This document shows positions 1-6,970 of a DNA stretch of 47,790 nucleotides, piece by piece. The notes under the pieces were generated by a model. It ran no database searches, was not told where the DNA came from, and saw nothing but the letters and a program-made list of their open reading frames with translations. Origin of the DNA: an uncultured Eubacteriales bacterium (GTDB taxonomy: Bacteria > Bacillota > Clostridia > Christensenellales > CAG-138); the NCBI GenBank assembly GCA_900544965.1, contig UQXE01000014.1, forward strand, positions 1 to 47,790. Reading direction: 5' to 3'. The translations under genes and the position numbers were made by a program. Each line of letters opens with the position of its first letter. Position 1 is the stretch's first letter.

Positions 1-55
1 TTTTTGGAGTTCTTAGAACCTTTTTTGCAAAAAAGGTTCTAAGCCGCCGGAGGCA
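1..55. repeat. Dispersed 55-bp palindromic repeat, copy 1
   Basis: This 55-bp segment is identical to positions 38413-38467. Its core (positions 13-42) is a perfect inverted repeat: TTAGAACCTTTTTT, then GC, then the complement. It is followed by a GCCGCCGGAGGCA tail. The window begins inside or at the edge of the element, so the left border is unknown. It lies outside any gene. Its kind (MITE-like element or terminator-like repeat) cannot be decided from two copies. Confidence 0.75.
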
Positions 56-157
56 TATATAAAAAATTGAAGAACGCTGTTAAAGATACGCGCCTTTGCG
101 CTAAACAATTAACCAAATTCCAAATTGGCACGCTTATAAATATATGCGAAATACCGC

Positions 158-186
158 TTGCAAAAAGAAAAAGCTTGTTATATAAT
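158..186 (+). promoter_or_regulatory. Candidate promoter of rpmE
   Basis: TTGCAA (158-163), a 17-nt spacer and TATAAT (181-186) fit a sigma-A promoter about 95 nt upstream of the rpmE start. Only the motif match supports it. Confidence 0.55.
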
Positions 187-282
187 AGCGCAGTGTTCGG
201 GTGATGTGCTTTCGCCCGCATCTGCAGCAGGAAGGCGGCTAATCGCCTTGCGCTCAGCAATAAGATAAGGGGTGAAAAAAAT

Positions 283-483
283 ATGAAAGAAAATCTGCAT
301 CCGTCATATGGTGAAAGCGTAGTTCGCTGCGCATGCGGTGAAACCTTCCTGTCCGGCTCTGTTAAGGGCGAGCTGAAGGTTGAAATATGTTCAAAATGCC
401 ATCCGTTTTACACCGGACGTCAAAAGCTGATCGACAGCGGTGGCCGCGTTGACCGCTTCAAGAAACGTTATGGCATAAAATAA
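283..483 (+). CDS. rpmE: 50S ribosomal protein L31, zinc-binding type
   Basis: This 66-residue protein is ribosomal protein L31 of the large subunit. The four cysteines of the zinc-binding (C+) form are present at residues 16, 18, 36 and 39, and the C-terminal part carries the family's GRQKLIDSGGRVDRFKKRYG block. A GGGGTG ribosome site precedes the ATG at 283. The gene stands alone with its own candidate promoter and a strong terminator. The cysteine-containing form is usually the zinc-replete version; no Cys-free paralogue is visible here. Length and sequence are ordinary for the family. Confidence 0.97.
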   Translation: MKENLHPSYGESVVRCACGETFLSGSVKGELKVEICSKCHPFYTGRQKLIDSGGRVDRFKKRYGIK

Positions 484-489
484 GGGATC

Positions 490-520
490 AAAGGCCGGAG
501 ACCTCCGGCCTTTACTTTTT
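490..520 (+). terminator. Intrinsic terminator after rpmE
   Basis: AAAGGCCGGAG and CTCCGGCCTTT (490-500, 503-513) form a perfect 11-bp stem. It is followed by ACTTTTT, right after the rpmE stop codon. Confidence 0.9.
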
Positions 521-757
521 ATTCCAGCGTATTTATAAAATTCGTGTCTGGCTCCGCTTTAAGAGCCGAGTGATATTTTTTAATAATATTTTCATAGAAA
601 ATTCCATTATGTTATCTATTGTTTGTCAGTGATGAAATAATATAAATTAAAGAAGTATTTAAGCTATTAAACCGTACGGAAATCCGGCAGACGTTGTTGC
701 CCTAGCGCCGATTGATAGCGTAAGTAAAAAAATGTCCTGAACACATTCTTCCCTATA

Positions 758-1234
758 TCAATTTTCAAGGCGTTGCCTTAGGCCGTCAAGGCAGGCGTTC
801 ATCCTGTCTATCAGTCCTGGAATCATATCGCGTTCATCTGAGCCGAAACATTCAAGCATCGTTGTATAGAGCAATTCAAAGTCAATCTCGCACCATCGCG
901 CATATTCCTTGCCTTTTTTTGTTAGAGCAACGCGTATACAGCGACTGTCACGCTTGTCGCGCACACGCTTTATAAAGCCCGCTTCTTCAAGCCGGCACAG
1001 CGATTTGCCTACAGAAGCCTTCGATACGTTCATACGGAGCGCCAGCTCATTCTGTGTCATCTGGCGATCCTCAGCGCTGACTGCAAACAGCACCTGAGGC
1101 TGGCCAGGGTACAGGCCGTACTTGTCCAATATACGTATCATGCATAAATTATATGTATGTATAAGGCGTGAAAAGCTGACGTTCATCTTTTCCGCCGAAC
1201 GGGATACTTCGCGCAAATCCTTAAGCTCGTCCAT
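758..1234 (-). CDS. MarR-family transcriptional regulator
   Basis: This 158-residue winged-helix protein matches the MarR family. An N-terminal dimerisation helix is followed by a helix-turn-helix around residues 60-90 (TQNELALRMNVSKASVGKSL). The wing contains RDKRDSRCIRVALTKKGKEY, the usual D-x-R-x-x-x-x-x-L-T-xx-G pattern. An AAGGAAG ribosome site lies about 9 nt before the start. A candidate promoter (1264-1292) and a perfect 35-bp palindrome (1307-1341) lie directly upstream, which would suit autoregulation. The ligand and target genes cannot be read from the sequence. No drug-efflux gene sits beside it, so the regulon may be elsewhere. Confidence 0.88.
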   Translation of the reverse strand: MDELKDLREVSRSAEKMNVSFSRLIHTYNLCMIRILDKYGLYPGQPQVLFAVSAEDRQMTQNELALRMNVSKASVGKSLCRLEEAGFIKRVRDKRDSRCIRVALTKKGKEYARWCEIDFELLYTTMLECFGSDERDMIPGLIDRMNACLDGLRQRLEN

Positions 1235-1263
1235 TGCTATAACTTCCTTAGTTATTTATTTCC

Positions 1264-1292
1264 ATGTTAACAGAGCTTAAGTTGCGTGTCAA
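1264..1292 (-). promoter_or_regulatory. Candidate promoter of the marR gene
   Basis: Read on the minus strand, TTGACA (1292-1287), a 17-nt spacer and TAACAT (1269-1264) lie about 30 nt upstream of the marR start codon. The -35 is perfect and the -10 is moderate. Confidence 0.55.
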
Positions 1293-1306
1293 TGGCCTAT
1301 ATATAA

Positions 1307-1341
1307 ATAATAATCCGGTATACCGTATACCGGATTATTAT
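1307..1341. promoter_or_regulatory. Perfect 35-bp palindrome between the lipoprotein gene and marR
   Basis: ATAATAATCCGGTATAC (1307-1323), a single central C and the exact complement (1325-1341) make a perfect palindrome with 17-bp arms. It starts 14 bp upstream of the marR -35 box and lies 80 bp past the end of the lipoprotein gene. It could be a dimeric-regulator operator or the lipoprotein terminator; the latter lacks a clean T-tract. Confidence 0.6.
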
Positions 1342-1421
1342 AGTGGATAACCCTTTATTATACTATCACAAATCCATCCGAATCCATTTTGCGTCATGAA
1401 AATCCATGTGTTAATTTATTT

Positions 1422-2090
1422 CTAGCTAAGACCGCTATCTTTATTAACCATATGGGCAAACGCGGCGGTATCGCTGCGATAATAACTCCTTGCCAGCTCT
1501 ATTACCACATTCCAGTTAGCCATGTCCGCAGTACCCATTCCTTCAAGCGGGATTGTTTTTATATACACATGATATCCATCGCTTTCAAGCGTTACGCTTA
1601 CAACCTCCTGGCTTATGGATCCGCTTGTATAGCTGGTCGTGGCAATGAGCAGCATGTTATCCTTAAAAAACGCATCGTCGTAATTTGAATAGCCCGGGGT
1701 TGCGGATTCGCCCTCACCCATCGTCGAAACCCCGCCGTCTTGGGCAATAAACCTTTTTAGTTCATCCTCGCTGGATATAACAACGCATTTTGGATAGTCG
1801 CCCTCACGGTAGATCGTTCTTATATACTTTGCCTCAAACTCAATCGCATCCTTTCCTTCCGGATTTATCGTGTTGTCAGGATCATCCATGCCTATCATTG
1901 GAACAAGCGTACGCTCAGGCGGCAGTCCCGAAGCGTCTTCGTTGGGGGCTGCCTGCTTATCGGGGGAACCTGGGGAAGGAGTATTTTCAGTCCCGCCGTT
2001 CGTTGGTTCAGGCCCGTTCTCGGAAGGTACGCAGCCTGAAAGCAACACAAAAAGGCAGAGAATCGACGATATAATCGCAGTTTTTTTCAT
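1422..2090 (-). CDS. Predicted lipoprotein, function unknown
   Basis: This 222-residue protein starts with a lipoprotein signal peptide ending in the lipobox LSGC (Cys20), so it should be lipid-anchored outside the membrane. A low-complexity Pro/Gly/Thr/Glu-rich linker (about residues 22-60) precedes a folded domain of about 130 residues. That domain contains the stretches ISSEDELKRFI and FFKDNMLLIATTSYTSGS. The layout loosely recalls PrcB_C-like (protease-complex) domains of Firmicutes lipoproteins, but I do not assign it. GGAGG lies 10 nt before the ATG. The gene looks monocistronic with its own candidate promoter. Confidence 0.75.
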   Translation of the reverse strand: MKKTAIISSILCLFVLLSGCVPSENGPEPTNGGTENTPSPGSPDKQAAPNEDASGLPPERTLVPMIGMDDPDNTINPEGKDAIEFEAKYIRTIYREGDYPKCVVISSEDELKRFIAQDGGVSTMGEGESATPGYSNYDDAFFKDNMLLIATTSYTSGSISQEVVSVTLESDGYHVYIKTIPLEGMGTADMANWNVVIELARSYYRSDTAAFAHMVNKDSGLS

Positions 2091-2136
2091 ATATTTATGT
2101 CCTCCAAAAATCTTCTTTGTTGATAAGACGAATTAA

Positions 2137-2166
2137 AATATACAAAGGTTGCATCCATGCTGTTAA
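2137..2166 (-). promoter_or_regulatory. Candidate promoter of the lipoprotein gene
   Basis: On the minus strand, TTAACA (2166-2161), 18 nt and TATATT (2142-2137) precede the ribosome site of the lipoprotein gene by about 30 nt. Confidence 0.4.
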
Positions 2167-2278
2167 ACAATGTCATCAGCTAATATTCTCAAGAGTAAAC
2201 TATCACCCTGTACAACTTTAATCATCATTATACGACAATCTAAATTATAAACCGCTTTTTTCATTCTTATAAAGATGC

Positions 2279-2284
2279 TATAAT
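2279..2284 (+). promoter_or_regulatory. Candidate -10 box of the asparaginase gene
   Basis: TATAAT lies about 25 nt upstream of the asparaginase start. The matching -35 region is only a T-run, so the promoter is weakly supported. Confidence 0.35.
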
Positions 2285-2309
2285 TATAAAAAAACACTTG
2301 GAGGCCAAT

Positions 2310-3317
2310 ATGCGCAAGCTGCGCCTGATCGCCACCGGCGGCACCATCGCCTGCATACCTACCGCCAGAGGCCTAACCCCTGAGTTGGCTGCGGACGATC
2401 TGCTGGATTTTGTGGATATAGACAAAACCAATATCGAATGCATGGACCTGTTCAGCATGGACAGTTCAAATATACAGCCCGAAGAATGGCGCATACTTGC
2501 AGAGGCTGTTTATGCCTCGTCCCAGGAGTATGACGGAATTATAATAACACATGGCACGGATACAATGGCTTATACCGCTTCCATGCTGTCATTTATGCTA
2601 AGGGGCATTGGGATTCCCGTTATATTTACAGGCGCCCAATACCCGATCGTTTATCCTGATTCGGATGGGAGGAAAAACCTTGAAAACGCAGTGATAACCG
2701 CGAGAGAAATAGCTGGCGGCGGTGTTTACGTATGCTTCGGCGGCTCCATAATGCTGGGCTGCAGGGCAGTCAAGACGCATACGACATCTTTGAACGCGTT
2801 TGAATCAATAAACTATCCATATATTGGGACGGTTGTAAACGGACAGTTTATACAGCTCCACAGCGTTCATACGGACGGTAAGTTCAGCTTTTCACGGGAT
2901 ATCGATCCCAGCGTAACGCTCGTCAAGCTCGTGCCAGGTACCAGCGCCAACCTTCTTGGCATGATCTCAGAATGCGGAATCCGGGGGGTAGTCGTAGAGG
3001 CGTTCGGTCTGGGAGGAGTTCATAATTTCAGGCGGGATCATACCGAGATACTCGTAAAATTCATGGAGCAGGGAATTATCGTAATATTGGCGTCGCAATG
3101 CCTATATGAGCCGTCCACTCCCGATATTTACGAGGTTAGCCGTCCTTTGAAGAACGCCGGCATAATCCCTTCCTATGATATGACGACCGAGGCGGCCGTT
3201 ACAAAGCTCATGTGGGCTCTGGGACAAACCAGCGCTTTGGAGGAAATACGCAGGATAATGTATACGAACATCTGCGGCGAAATAGATTTTGGAGCGGGTA
3301 TTAAAAAGGATGGTTAA
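2310..3317 (+). CDS. L-asparaginase, cytoplasmic type
   Basis: Hydrolyses L-asparagine to L-aspartate and ammonia. Both family active-site motifs are present: ATGGTIA with the nucleophile Thr12, and HGTDTMAYTASML with the Thr83-Asp84 pair. A lysine in RAVKTHTTS corresponds to the catalytic lysine of the second triad. There is no signal peptide, so the enzyme should be cytoplasmic. The start was set at the ATG at 2310 because TTGGAGG (2298-2304) is its ribosome site; a TTG start inside that site would be wrong. At 335 residues it has normal length. The next gene, ahcY, follows after 55 nt on the same strand and may be co-transcribed. Confidence 0.93.
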   Translation: MRKLRLIATGGTIACIPTARGLTPELAADDLLDFVDIDKTNIECMDLFSMDSSNIQPEEWRILAEAVYASSQEYDGIIITHGTDTMAYTASMLSFMLRGIGIPVIFTGAQYPIVYPDSDGRKNLENAVITAREIAGGGVYVCFGGSIMLGCRAVKTHTTSLNAFESINYPYIGTVVNGQFIQLHSVHTDGKFSFSRDIDPSVTLVKLVPGTSANLLGMISECGIRGVVVEAFGLGGVHNFRRDHTEILVKFMEQGIIVILASQCLYEPSTPDIYEVSRPLKNAGIIPSYDMTTEAAVTKLMWALGQTSALEEIRRIMYTNICGEIDFGAGIKKDG

Positions 3318-3372
3318 ACGCCAATCTCCGTTTCATCCGCCGAAGTAATTTCATAAGCATTGGAGGAAAATC

Positions 3373-4611
3373 ATGTCCGCAATAAGAGATATATCCCTTG
3401 CGCCGCTGGGGCGTAAGCGAATTGAGTGGGTCAAGGACTTTATGCCTGTATTGAGCCTACTTGAGCGTCGGTATAAAAATGAAAAGCCGTTTTTGGGAAC
3501 ACGGATATCCGTATGCGTACATCTTGAGGCCAAGACCGCATATCTTGCGCTGGCTTTAAGGGCCGCCGGAGCCGAGGTGGCTGTTACAGGTTCAAACCCG
3601 TTGTCTACGAAGGATGATATATGCGCCGCGCTTGTCGATATGGGAATGGAGGTAAACGCATGGTATGGCGCTACCGACAAGGAATACAGGGAACATCTGA
3701 TTAAGACGTTGGAGTTTCATCCCCACATTATAATAGACGACGGCGGCGACCTTATTAGCCTCCTGGACGATCATCCGGAATACGCCGGCTCAATAATCGG
3801 CGGGTGTGAGGAGACCACCACGGGAATACACCGCCTTAAAGCCAGGGCCGCGTCAAACACCCTCCGTTTTCCCATGATGGCTGTAAACGACGCGAATTGC
3901 AAGCGGCTGTTTGATAACAGACATGGTACCGGCCAGTCCGTATGGGACGCGATTATGTATTCAACCAATAATATGGTAACGGGCAAAACCGTGGTTGTAG
4001 CCGGCTATGGTTATTGCTCAAGCGGCATAGCGATGAGGGCAAAGGGGCTGGGCGCAAATGTAATCGTCACAGAGGTCAATCCATATAGAGCGCTGGAAGC
4101 GGCTATGGACGGCTTTAGGGTAATGCGAATGGACGACGCGGCTCCTCTGGGAGATATATTTATTACGGCAACGGGCTGCAAGGATGTAATAACCGGCAGG
4201 CATTTCAACGTCATGAAGAACAACGCCATGGTCGCCAACGCGGGGCACTTTGACGTGGAATTCAATAAAAACGACCTTAAAGCCCTTGCGGTATCCATGG
4301 AGGAACGAAAACCGTTTATCCACGGCTATATGCTATCCGACGGCAGAGTAATAAACGTGCTCGCGGACGGCCGTCTCGTAAACATAGTGGCGGGGAACGG
4401 CCATCCCGCTGAAATAATGGACCTGTCGTTTGCAATCCAGACGCTCTGCGCAAAATATCTTATTGACAGCGGAGGAACGCTGTCCCCCGGCCTTTATAAT
4501 GTGCCTGAATCCATAGATGACGAGGTCGCCCGGCTGAAGGTTTCCGCAATGGGCCTTGGTCTTGATACGCTTACCGAGGCGCAGGCCTCCTATCTGGGCG
4601 GTGAATATTAG
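3373..4611 (+). CDS. ahcY: S-adenosylhomocysteine hydrolase family protein, short form
   Basis: This 412-residue protein belongs to the SAHH family, which splits S-adenosyl- (or S-inosyl-) homocysteine to homocysteine and the nucleoside using bound NAD. Seen: HLE (50-52), EETTTG (146-151), the catalytic-region ND-x4-K-x3-DN pattern (172-182) and the NAD-binding GYGYCSSGIA (211-220). In the last, the usual third glycine of GxGxxGxG is Ser216. The protein lacks the insertion that makes most bacterial enzymes about 470 residues long and resembles archaeal or thermophile short forms, one of which prefers S-inosylhomocysteine. GGAGG precedes the ATG. Substrate choice cannot be decided from sequence alone. 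Confidence 0.88.
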   Translation: MSAIRDISLAPLGRKRIEWVKDFMPVLSLLERRYKNEKPFLGTRISVCVHLEAKTAYLALALRAAGAEVAVTGSNPLSTKDDICAALVDMGMEVNAWYGATDKEYREHLIKTLEFHPHIIIDDGGDLISLLDDHPEYAGSIIGGCEETTTGIHRLKARAASNTLRFPMMAVNDANCKRLFDNRHGTGQSVWDAIMYSTNNMVTGKTVVVAGYGYCSSGIAMRAKGLGANVIVTEVNPYRALEAAMDGFRVMRMDDAAPLGDIFITATGCKDVITGRHFNVMKNNAMVANAGHFDVEFNKNDLKALAVSMEERKPFIHGYMLSDGRVINVLADGRLVNIVAGNGHPAEIMDLSFAIQTLCAKYLIDSGGTLSPGLYNVPESIDDEVARLKVSAMGLGLDTLTEAQASYLGGEY

Positions 4612-4630
4612 CGCTCGGCGCGCTTTTTTC
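4610..4630 (+). terminator. Intrinsic terminator after ahcY
   Basis: AGCGC (4610-4614), loop TCGGC and GCGCT (4620-4624) are followed by a T-run. The hairpin overlaps the ahcY stop codon. The stem is only 5 bp, so readthrough into the downstream adenosyltransferase is possible. Confidence 0.6.
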
Positions 4631-4658
4631 ATGGACGCAGTAAATTAAAGGAGGATTT

Positions 4659-5171
4659 ATGGAAAACAACAATAAGCCGCAGCATATGACAAGCCTGCAT
4701 GGCGACGTAATGGTGAGAAAGAATGATCCGCGGATACATTTTCGCGGTCTCCTTGATGGAGCCATGGCTGATACCGGATTCGGGGCCGCGCTGGCGCTTT
4801 CTGAGGGGAATGTCCGGCTATGTGAGGCGCTTGGCGACATAAACCGGTGCCTGATGGCGATAATGAGCGCGCATGTAAGGCGCTGCGAGCCTGAACTTCC
4901 ATGCGTCGCCGGGCGGGATATGGAGCTATTGCACGATATGTCGCATAACCCGCAAAAATATTTTAAGTGCGGGCATTTTATACCATCGCCGGAGGACGGG
5001 CTGTCCCTGTCATGGCTTAACGTTATACGCACGCGGGTTAGGGATGTTGAACGCGCCCTTATCTCGGCATATGACGGCGAACCGAATGAAAAGCTGTGCA
5101 GGGCGGTCAACAGGGTGTCATCCGCCGTATATGTTCTGATGTGCGAAGAAAACAGTATAAGAAGGGGCTGA
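4659..5171 (+). CDS. EutT-like cobalamin adenosyltransferase
   Basis: This 170-residue protein carries the cobalamin adenosyltransferase signature of the EutT/PduO-like group: an N-terminal MTSLHGDVMVRKNDPRIHFR segment, then a helical bundle with conserved Arg/Asp positions (DVERALISAY). Enzymes of this family attach the 5'-deoxyadenosyl group from ATP to cob(I)alamin, making the coenzyme used by B12 mutases. It lacks the N-terminal region of full-length EutT and the Cys-rich HX11CCX2C metal motif. GGAGG lies 7 nt before the ATG. By inference it could supply adenosylcobalamin to OraE, encoded about 7 kb away. It follows ahcY by 47 nt, separated by a short terminator. Confidence 0.75.
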   Translation: MENNNKPQHMTSLHGDVMVRKNDPRIHFRGLLDGAMADTGFGAALALSEGNVRLCEALGDINRCLMAIMSAHVRRCEPELPCVAGRDMELLHDMSHNPQKYFKCGHFIPSPEDGLSLSWLNVIRTRVRDVERALISAYDGEPNEKLCRAVNRVSSAVYVLMCEENSIRRG

Positions 5172-5905
5172 ACCCCGTGAAAAGCAGATCTGCCGCCATA
5201 AGAGTTCTGTGTCTGGCAATGATCGTGTCCATATACCATGTGATATGCCGCAGCTTCGCTGTTGGGGCCGATTATGGACCTTCTGACGATGAGCGTCGTC
5301 AAGCCGAACCCTACGGCATATCGGTTTTCCAACCCTGTTTTCGCGCTGTACGGGGGCTATATCGCCGGTCTCAACGCGATGTTCGTTTCGTTTAGCAATA
5401 CGAAGGCTTGATGAACCGCGCCACGATTGCGTTAAAGCTTCCTTAGGGGTTTCAAGACTATATGGTATTCAAGCCTGTCAAGGTTCAGCGTTAAAAGCCT
5501 CTATGCTGTTGACGGCCGCTATGGCGGCAATGTTACCGGCGCTGTTATCGGTTCCATGCGGCCCCATAATGAAAGCTATGAATTCGAGTTTATATACGAT
5601 AACGAACGGCGTATCGAGGGCGTTTTGTCCGGAGAGTCCCCTGAGTATTGTTTAAGGGACCCGGCCGGCAGTACAATATTGAGCGCTTTTCTGGAGCGTT
5701 CCTAAGGGTGTTGGAACCCTTACGTGGAAAGAAGCGAAAACTGGAGCATATTCAGGATTGAAAACGGCGGTTTCGTATATGCCTGCGGAAATACTAAATC
5801 CGGCGCCTTTGAAGGGGGAAAAAACCTAACATCGACAAAATCCTGACAACGGCTTCCGAATCACTGCGCCTTCCGGGCGAAATGCTGGAGCTTGGATGAT
5901 GAACC
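5172..5905 (+). pseudogene. Decayed coding region with stops and frameshifts
   Basis: No intact gene fits this 730-bp stretch, but protein-like segments survive in different frames. One frame (5262-5411) reads PTAYRFSNPVFALYGGYIAG. A second frame is open from 5436 to 5846 except for one in-frame TAA at 5703; before it comes LYAVDGRYGGNVTGAVIGS and after it YVERSENWSIFRIENGGF. A frame continuing beyond 5846 would need a shift. The alternation of strand-like segments with DPAG-type turns vaguely recalls tubby/LURP-like folds, but I do not assign a family. I read it as the remains of one or two genes after the adenosyltransferase. Confidence 0.45.
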
Positions 5906-6031
5906 ATGTCTGTACACGCCTTCGTCTAATTCGACATAACTTCCTTCAATAACAGATACTATCAGCTGCCTCTGGGGTTGCCAAGCCCCTATGGTTTTGG
6001 TATCATATTCTATAGGGAGGGGGTACTGGAA

Positions 6032-6304
6032 ATGGATGTTCTTGGTTCGGTTCTTGCATTTGGTGCGGGACTGCTTGTATTATGGCTTGTATTTAAGATA
6101 CTTTCACTTCCGATACGGATTCTTTTTCGCCTGTTGATCAACGCGGTGATTGGCGCGGTAATTCTGATTATATTCAATTTTTTGGGCGATTTTATCGGGT
6201 TATCAATAGTTATAAATCCTGTTACAGCCGTAGTTACAGGGTTGTTAGGCGTGCCTGGCGTCATACTGCTCGTCATCCTTCAGGCGATACTGGATATATG
6301 GTAA
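6032..6304 (+). CDS. bofA: BofA-like pro-sigma-K processing inhibitor family membrane protein
   Basis: This 90-residue protein is almost entirely hydrophobic, with two to three membrane helices. The C-terminal block NPVTAVVTGLLGVPGVILL is typical of BofA. In Bacillus, BofA sits in the outer forespore membrane and restrains the SpoIVFB protease that activates sigma-K. Its presence points to a spore-forming lineage, although many clostridia keep bofA-like genes without a clear SpoIVFB partner. The start at 6032 was chosen because AGGGAGGGGG (6014-6023) is an ideal ribosome site; a longer reading frame begins upstream of that site. No other sporulation gene is visible nearby. Confidence 0.85.
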   Translation: MDVLGSVLAFGAGLLVLWLVFKILSLPIRILFRLLINAVIGAVILIIFNFLGDFIGLSIVINPVTAVVTGLLGVPGVILLVILQAILDIW

Positions 6305-6321
6305 TATATAAATACATCGGT

Positions 6322-6350
6322 TAGGCAGGAGCAAAACGTTCCTGTCTTTA
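6322..6350 (+). terminator. Terminator after bofA
   Basis: AGGCAGGA and TCCTGTCT (one wobble pair) enclose a loop of about 8 nt and are followed by TTATATAT. This fits a Rho-independent terminator just past bofA. Confidence 0.6.
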
Positions 6351-6355
6351 TATAT

Positions 6356-6403
6356 AAGCATGTAATAAATCAGCTCCTTATATCGCTGATTTATTACATG
6401 CTT
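6356..6403. promoter_or_regulatory. 19-bp perfect inverted repeat abutting the GNAT promoter
   Basis: AAGCATGTAATAAATCAGC (6356-6374), a 10-nt loop and the exact complement (6385-6403) are present. The right arm overlaps the first two bases of the candidate -35 box TTGATG (6402-6407). No T-tract follows, so it does not look like an ordinary terminator; an operator or a mobile-element remnant fits as well. Confidence 0.6.
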
Positions 6404-6431
6404 GATGCGTAAAAGCCTTTGGTGTTATGAT
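6402..6431 (+). promoter_or_regulatory. Candidate promoter of the GNAT gene
   Basis: TTGATG (6402-6407), an 18-nt spacer and TATGAT (6426-6431) lie about 30 nt upstream of the acetyltransferase start. Confidence 0.4.
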
Positions 6432-6463
6432 ATGACCATATTGGAAAACAGAGAGGTAGATTT

Positions 6464-6904
6464 ATGATACGCAATTTAGAGCTTAAGGACAGGGCTGAAT
6501 TTATTGATATGGCAACTGAGTTCTATGGATCGAACGCTGTGCTTCACAGCATTCCCGTAGAATATATTGAACGCACTTTCAGCGAAATAATGTCCAATTC
6601 ACCATACGCAAAGTGCCATATAATTGAGCATGACTCAGAAACGGCCGGTTACGGCCTTATATCCATCACTTATTCAAACGAAGTCGGCAGCCTTGTAGTT
6701 TTTATAGAGGAATTATTTATTAAGGAACGGTTCAGGGGCCATGGCCTTGGCGGGAAATACCTTGACTTTATTCATGATATGTATTCCGGTACGGTCAGGC
6801 GGTTCAGGCTTGAAATCTCAAAGAACAATACGGATGCGGAGAGACTGTATTTAAGAAAGGGCTATAAGGAGTTTGATTATAAGCAAATGGTGCGCGGACT
6901 ATAA
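6464..6904 (+). CDS. GNAT-family N-acetyltransferase
   Basis: This 146-residue protein has the GNAT fold. Motif A, binding the acetyl-CoA pyrophosphate, reads VVFIEELFIKERFRGHGLG (R/Q-x-x-G-x-G/A at RFRGHGLG, about residues 91-98). The C-terminal motif B is NNTDAERLYLRKGYKEFDY, typical of the family. A GAGAGG ribosome site lies about 8 nt before the ATG. The substrate is not predictable; it could be a small metabolite, an antibiotic or a protein N-terminus. The gene stands alone, flanked by the inverted repeat upstream and a bidirectional terminator that it shares with the convergent alr. Confidence 0.88.
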   Translation: MIRNLELKDRAEFIDMATEFYGSNAVLHSIPVEYIERTFSEIMSNSPYAKCHIIEHDSETAGYGLISITYSNEVGSLVVFIEELFIKERFRGHGLGGKYLDFIHDMYSGTVRRFRLEISKNNTDAERLYLRKGYKEFDYKQMVRGL

Positions 6905-6929
6905 TCCCGCAACTGACGTTAATACGGAT

Positions 6930-6964
6930 AATAGGCTCTGCGCCGCCTTTGCGCAGAGCCTATT
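6930..6964. terminator. Bidirectional terminator between the GNAT gene and alr
   Basis: AATAGGCTCTGCGC (6930-6943) and its perfect complement (6951-6964) form a 14-bp stem with a 7-nt loop. It lies between two converging genes. On the minus strand it can serve alr. Confidence 0.85.
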
Positions 6965-6970
6965 CCTTTG

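Noticed and set aside
39..260. Minus-strand frame of 73 codons opposite the rpmE promoter region
   Set aside because: It covers the dispersed repeat and the rpmE promoter, and no ribosome site or family resemblance is visible.
4571..5332. 253-codon minus-strand frame opposite the cobalamin adenosyltransferase
   Set aside because: It is antisense to a gene with a good ribosome site and a recognisable family motif.
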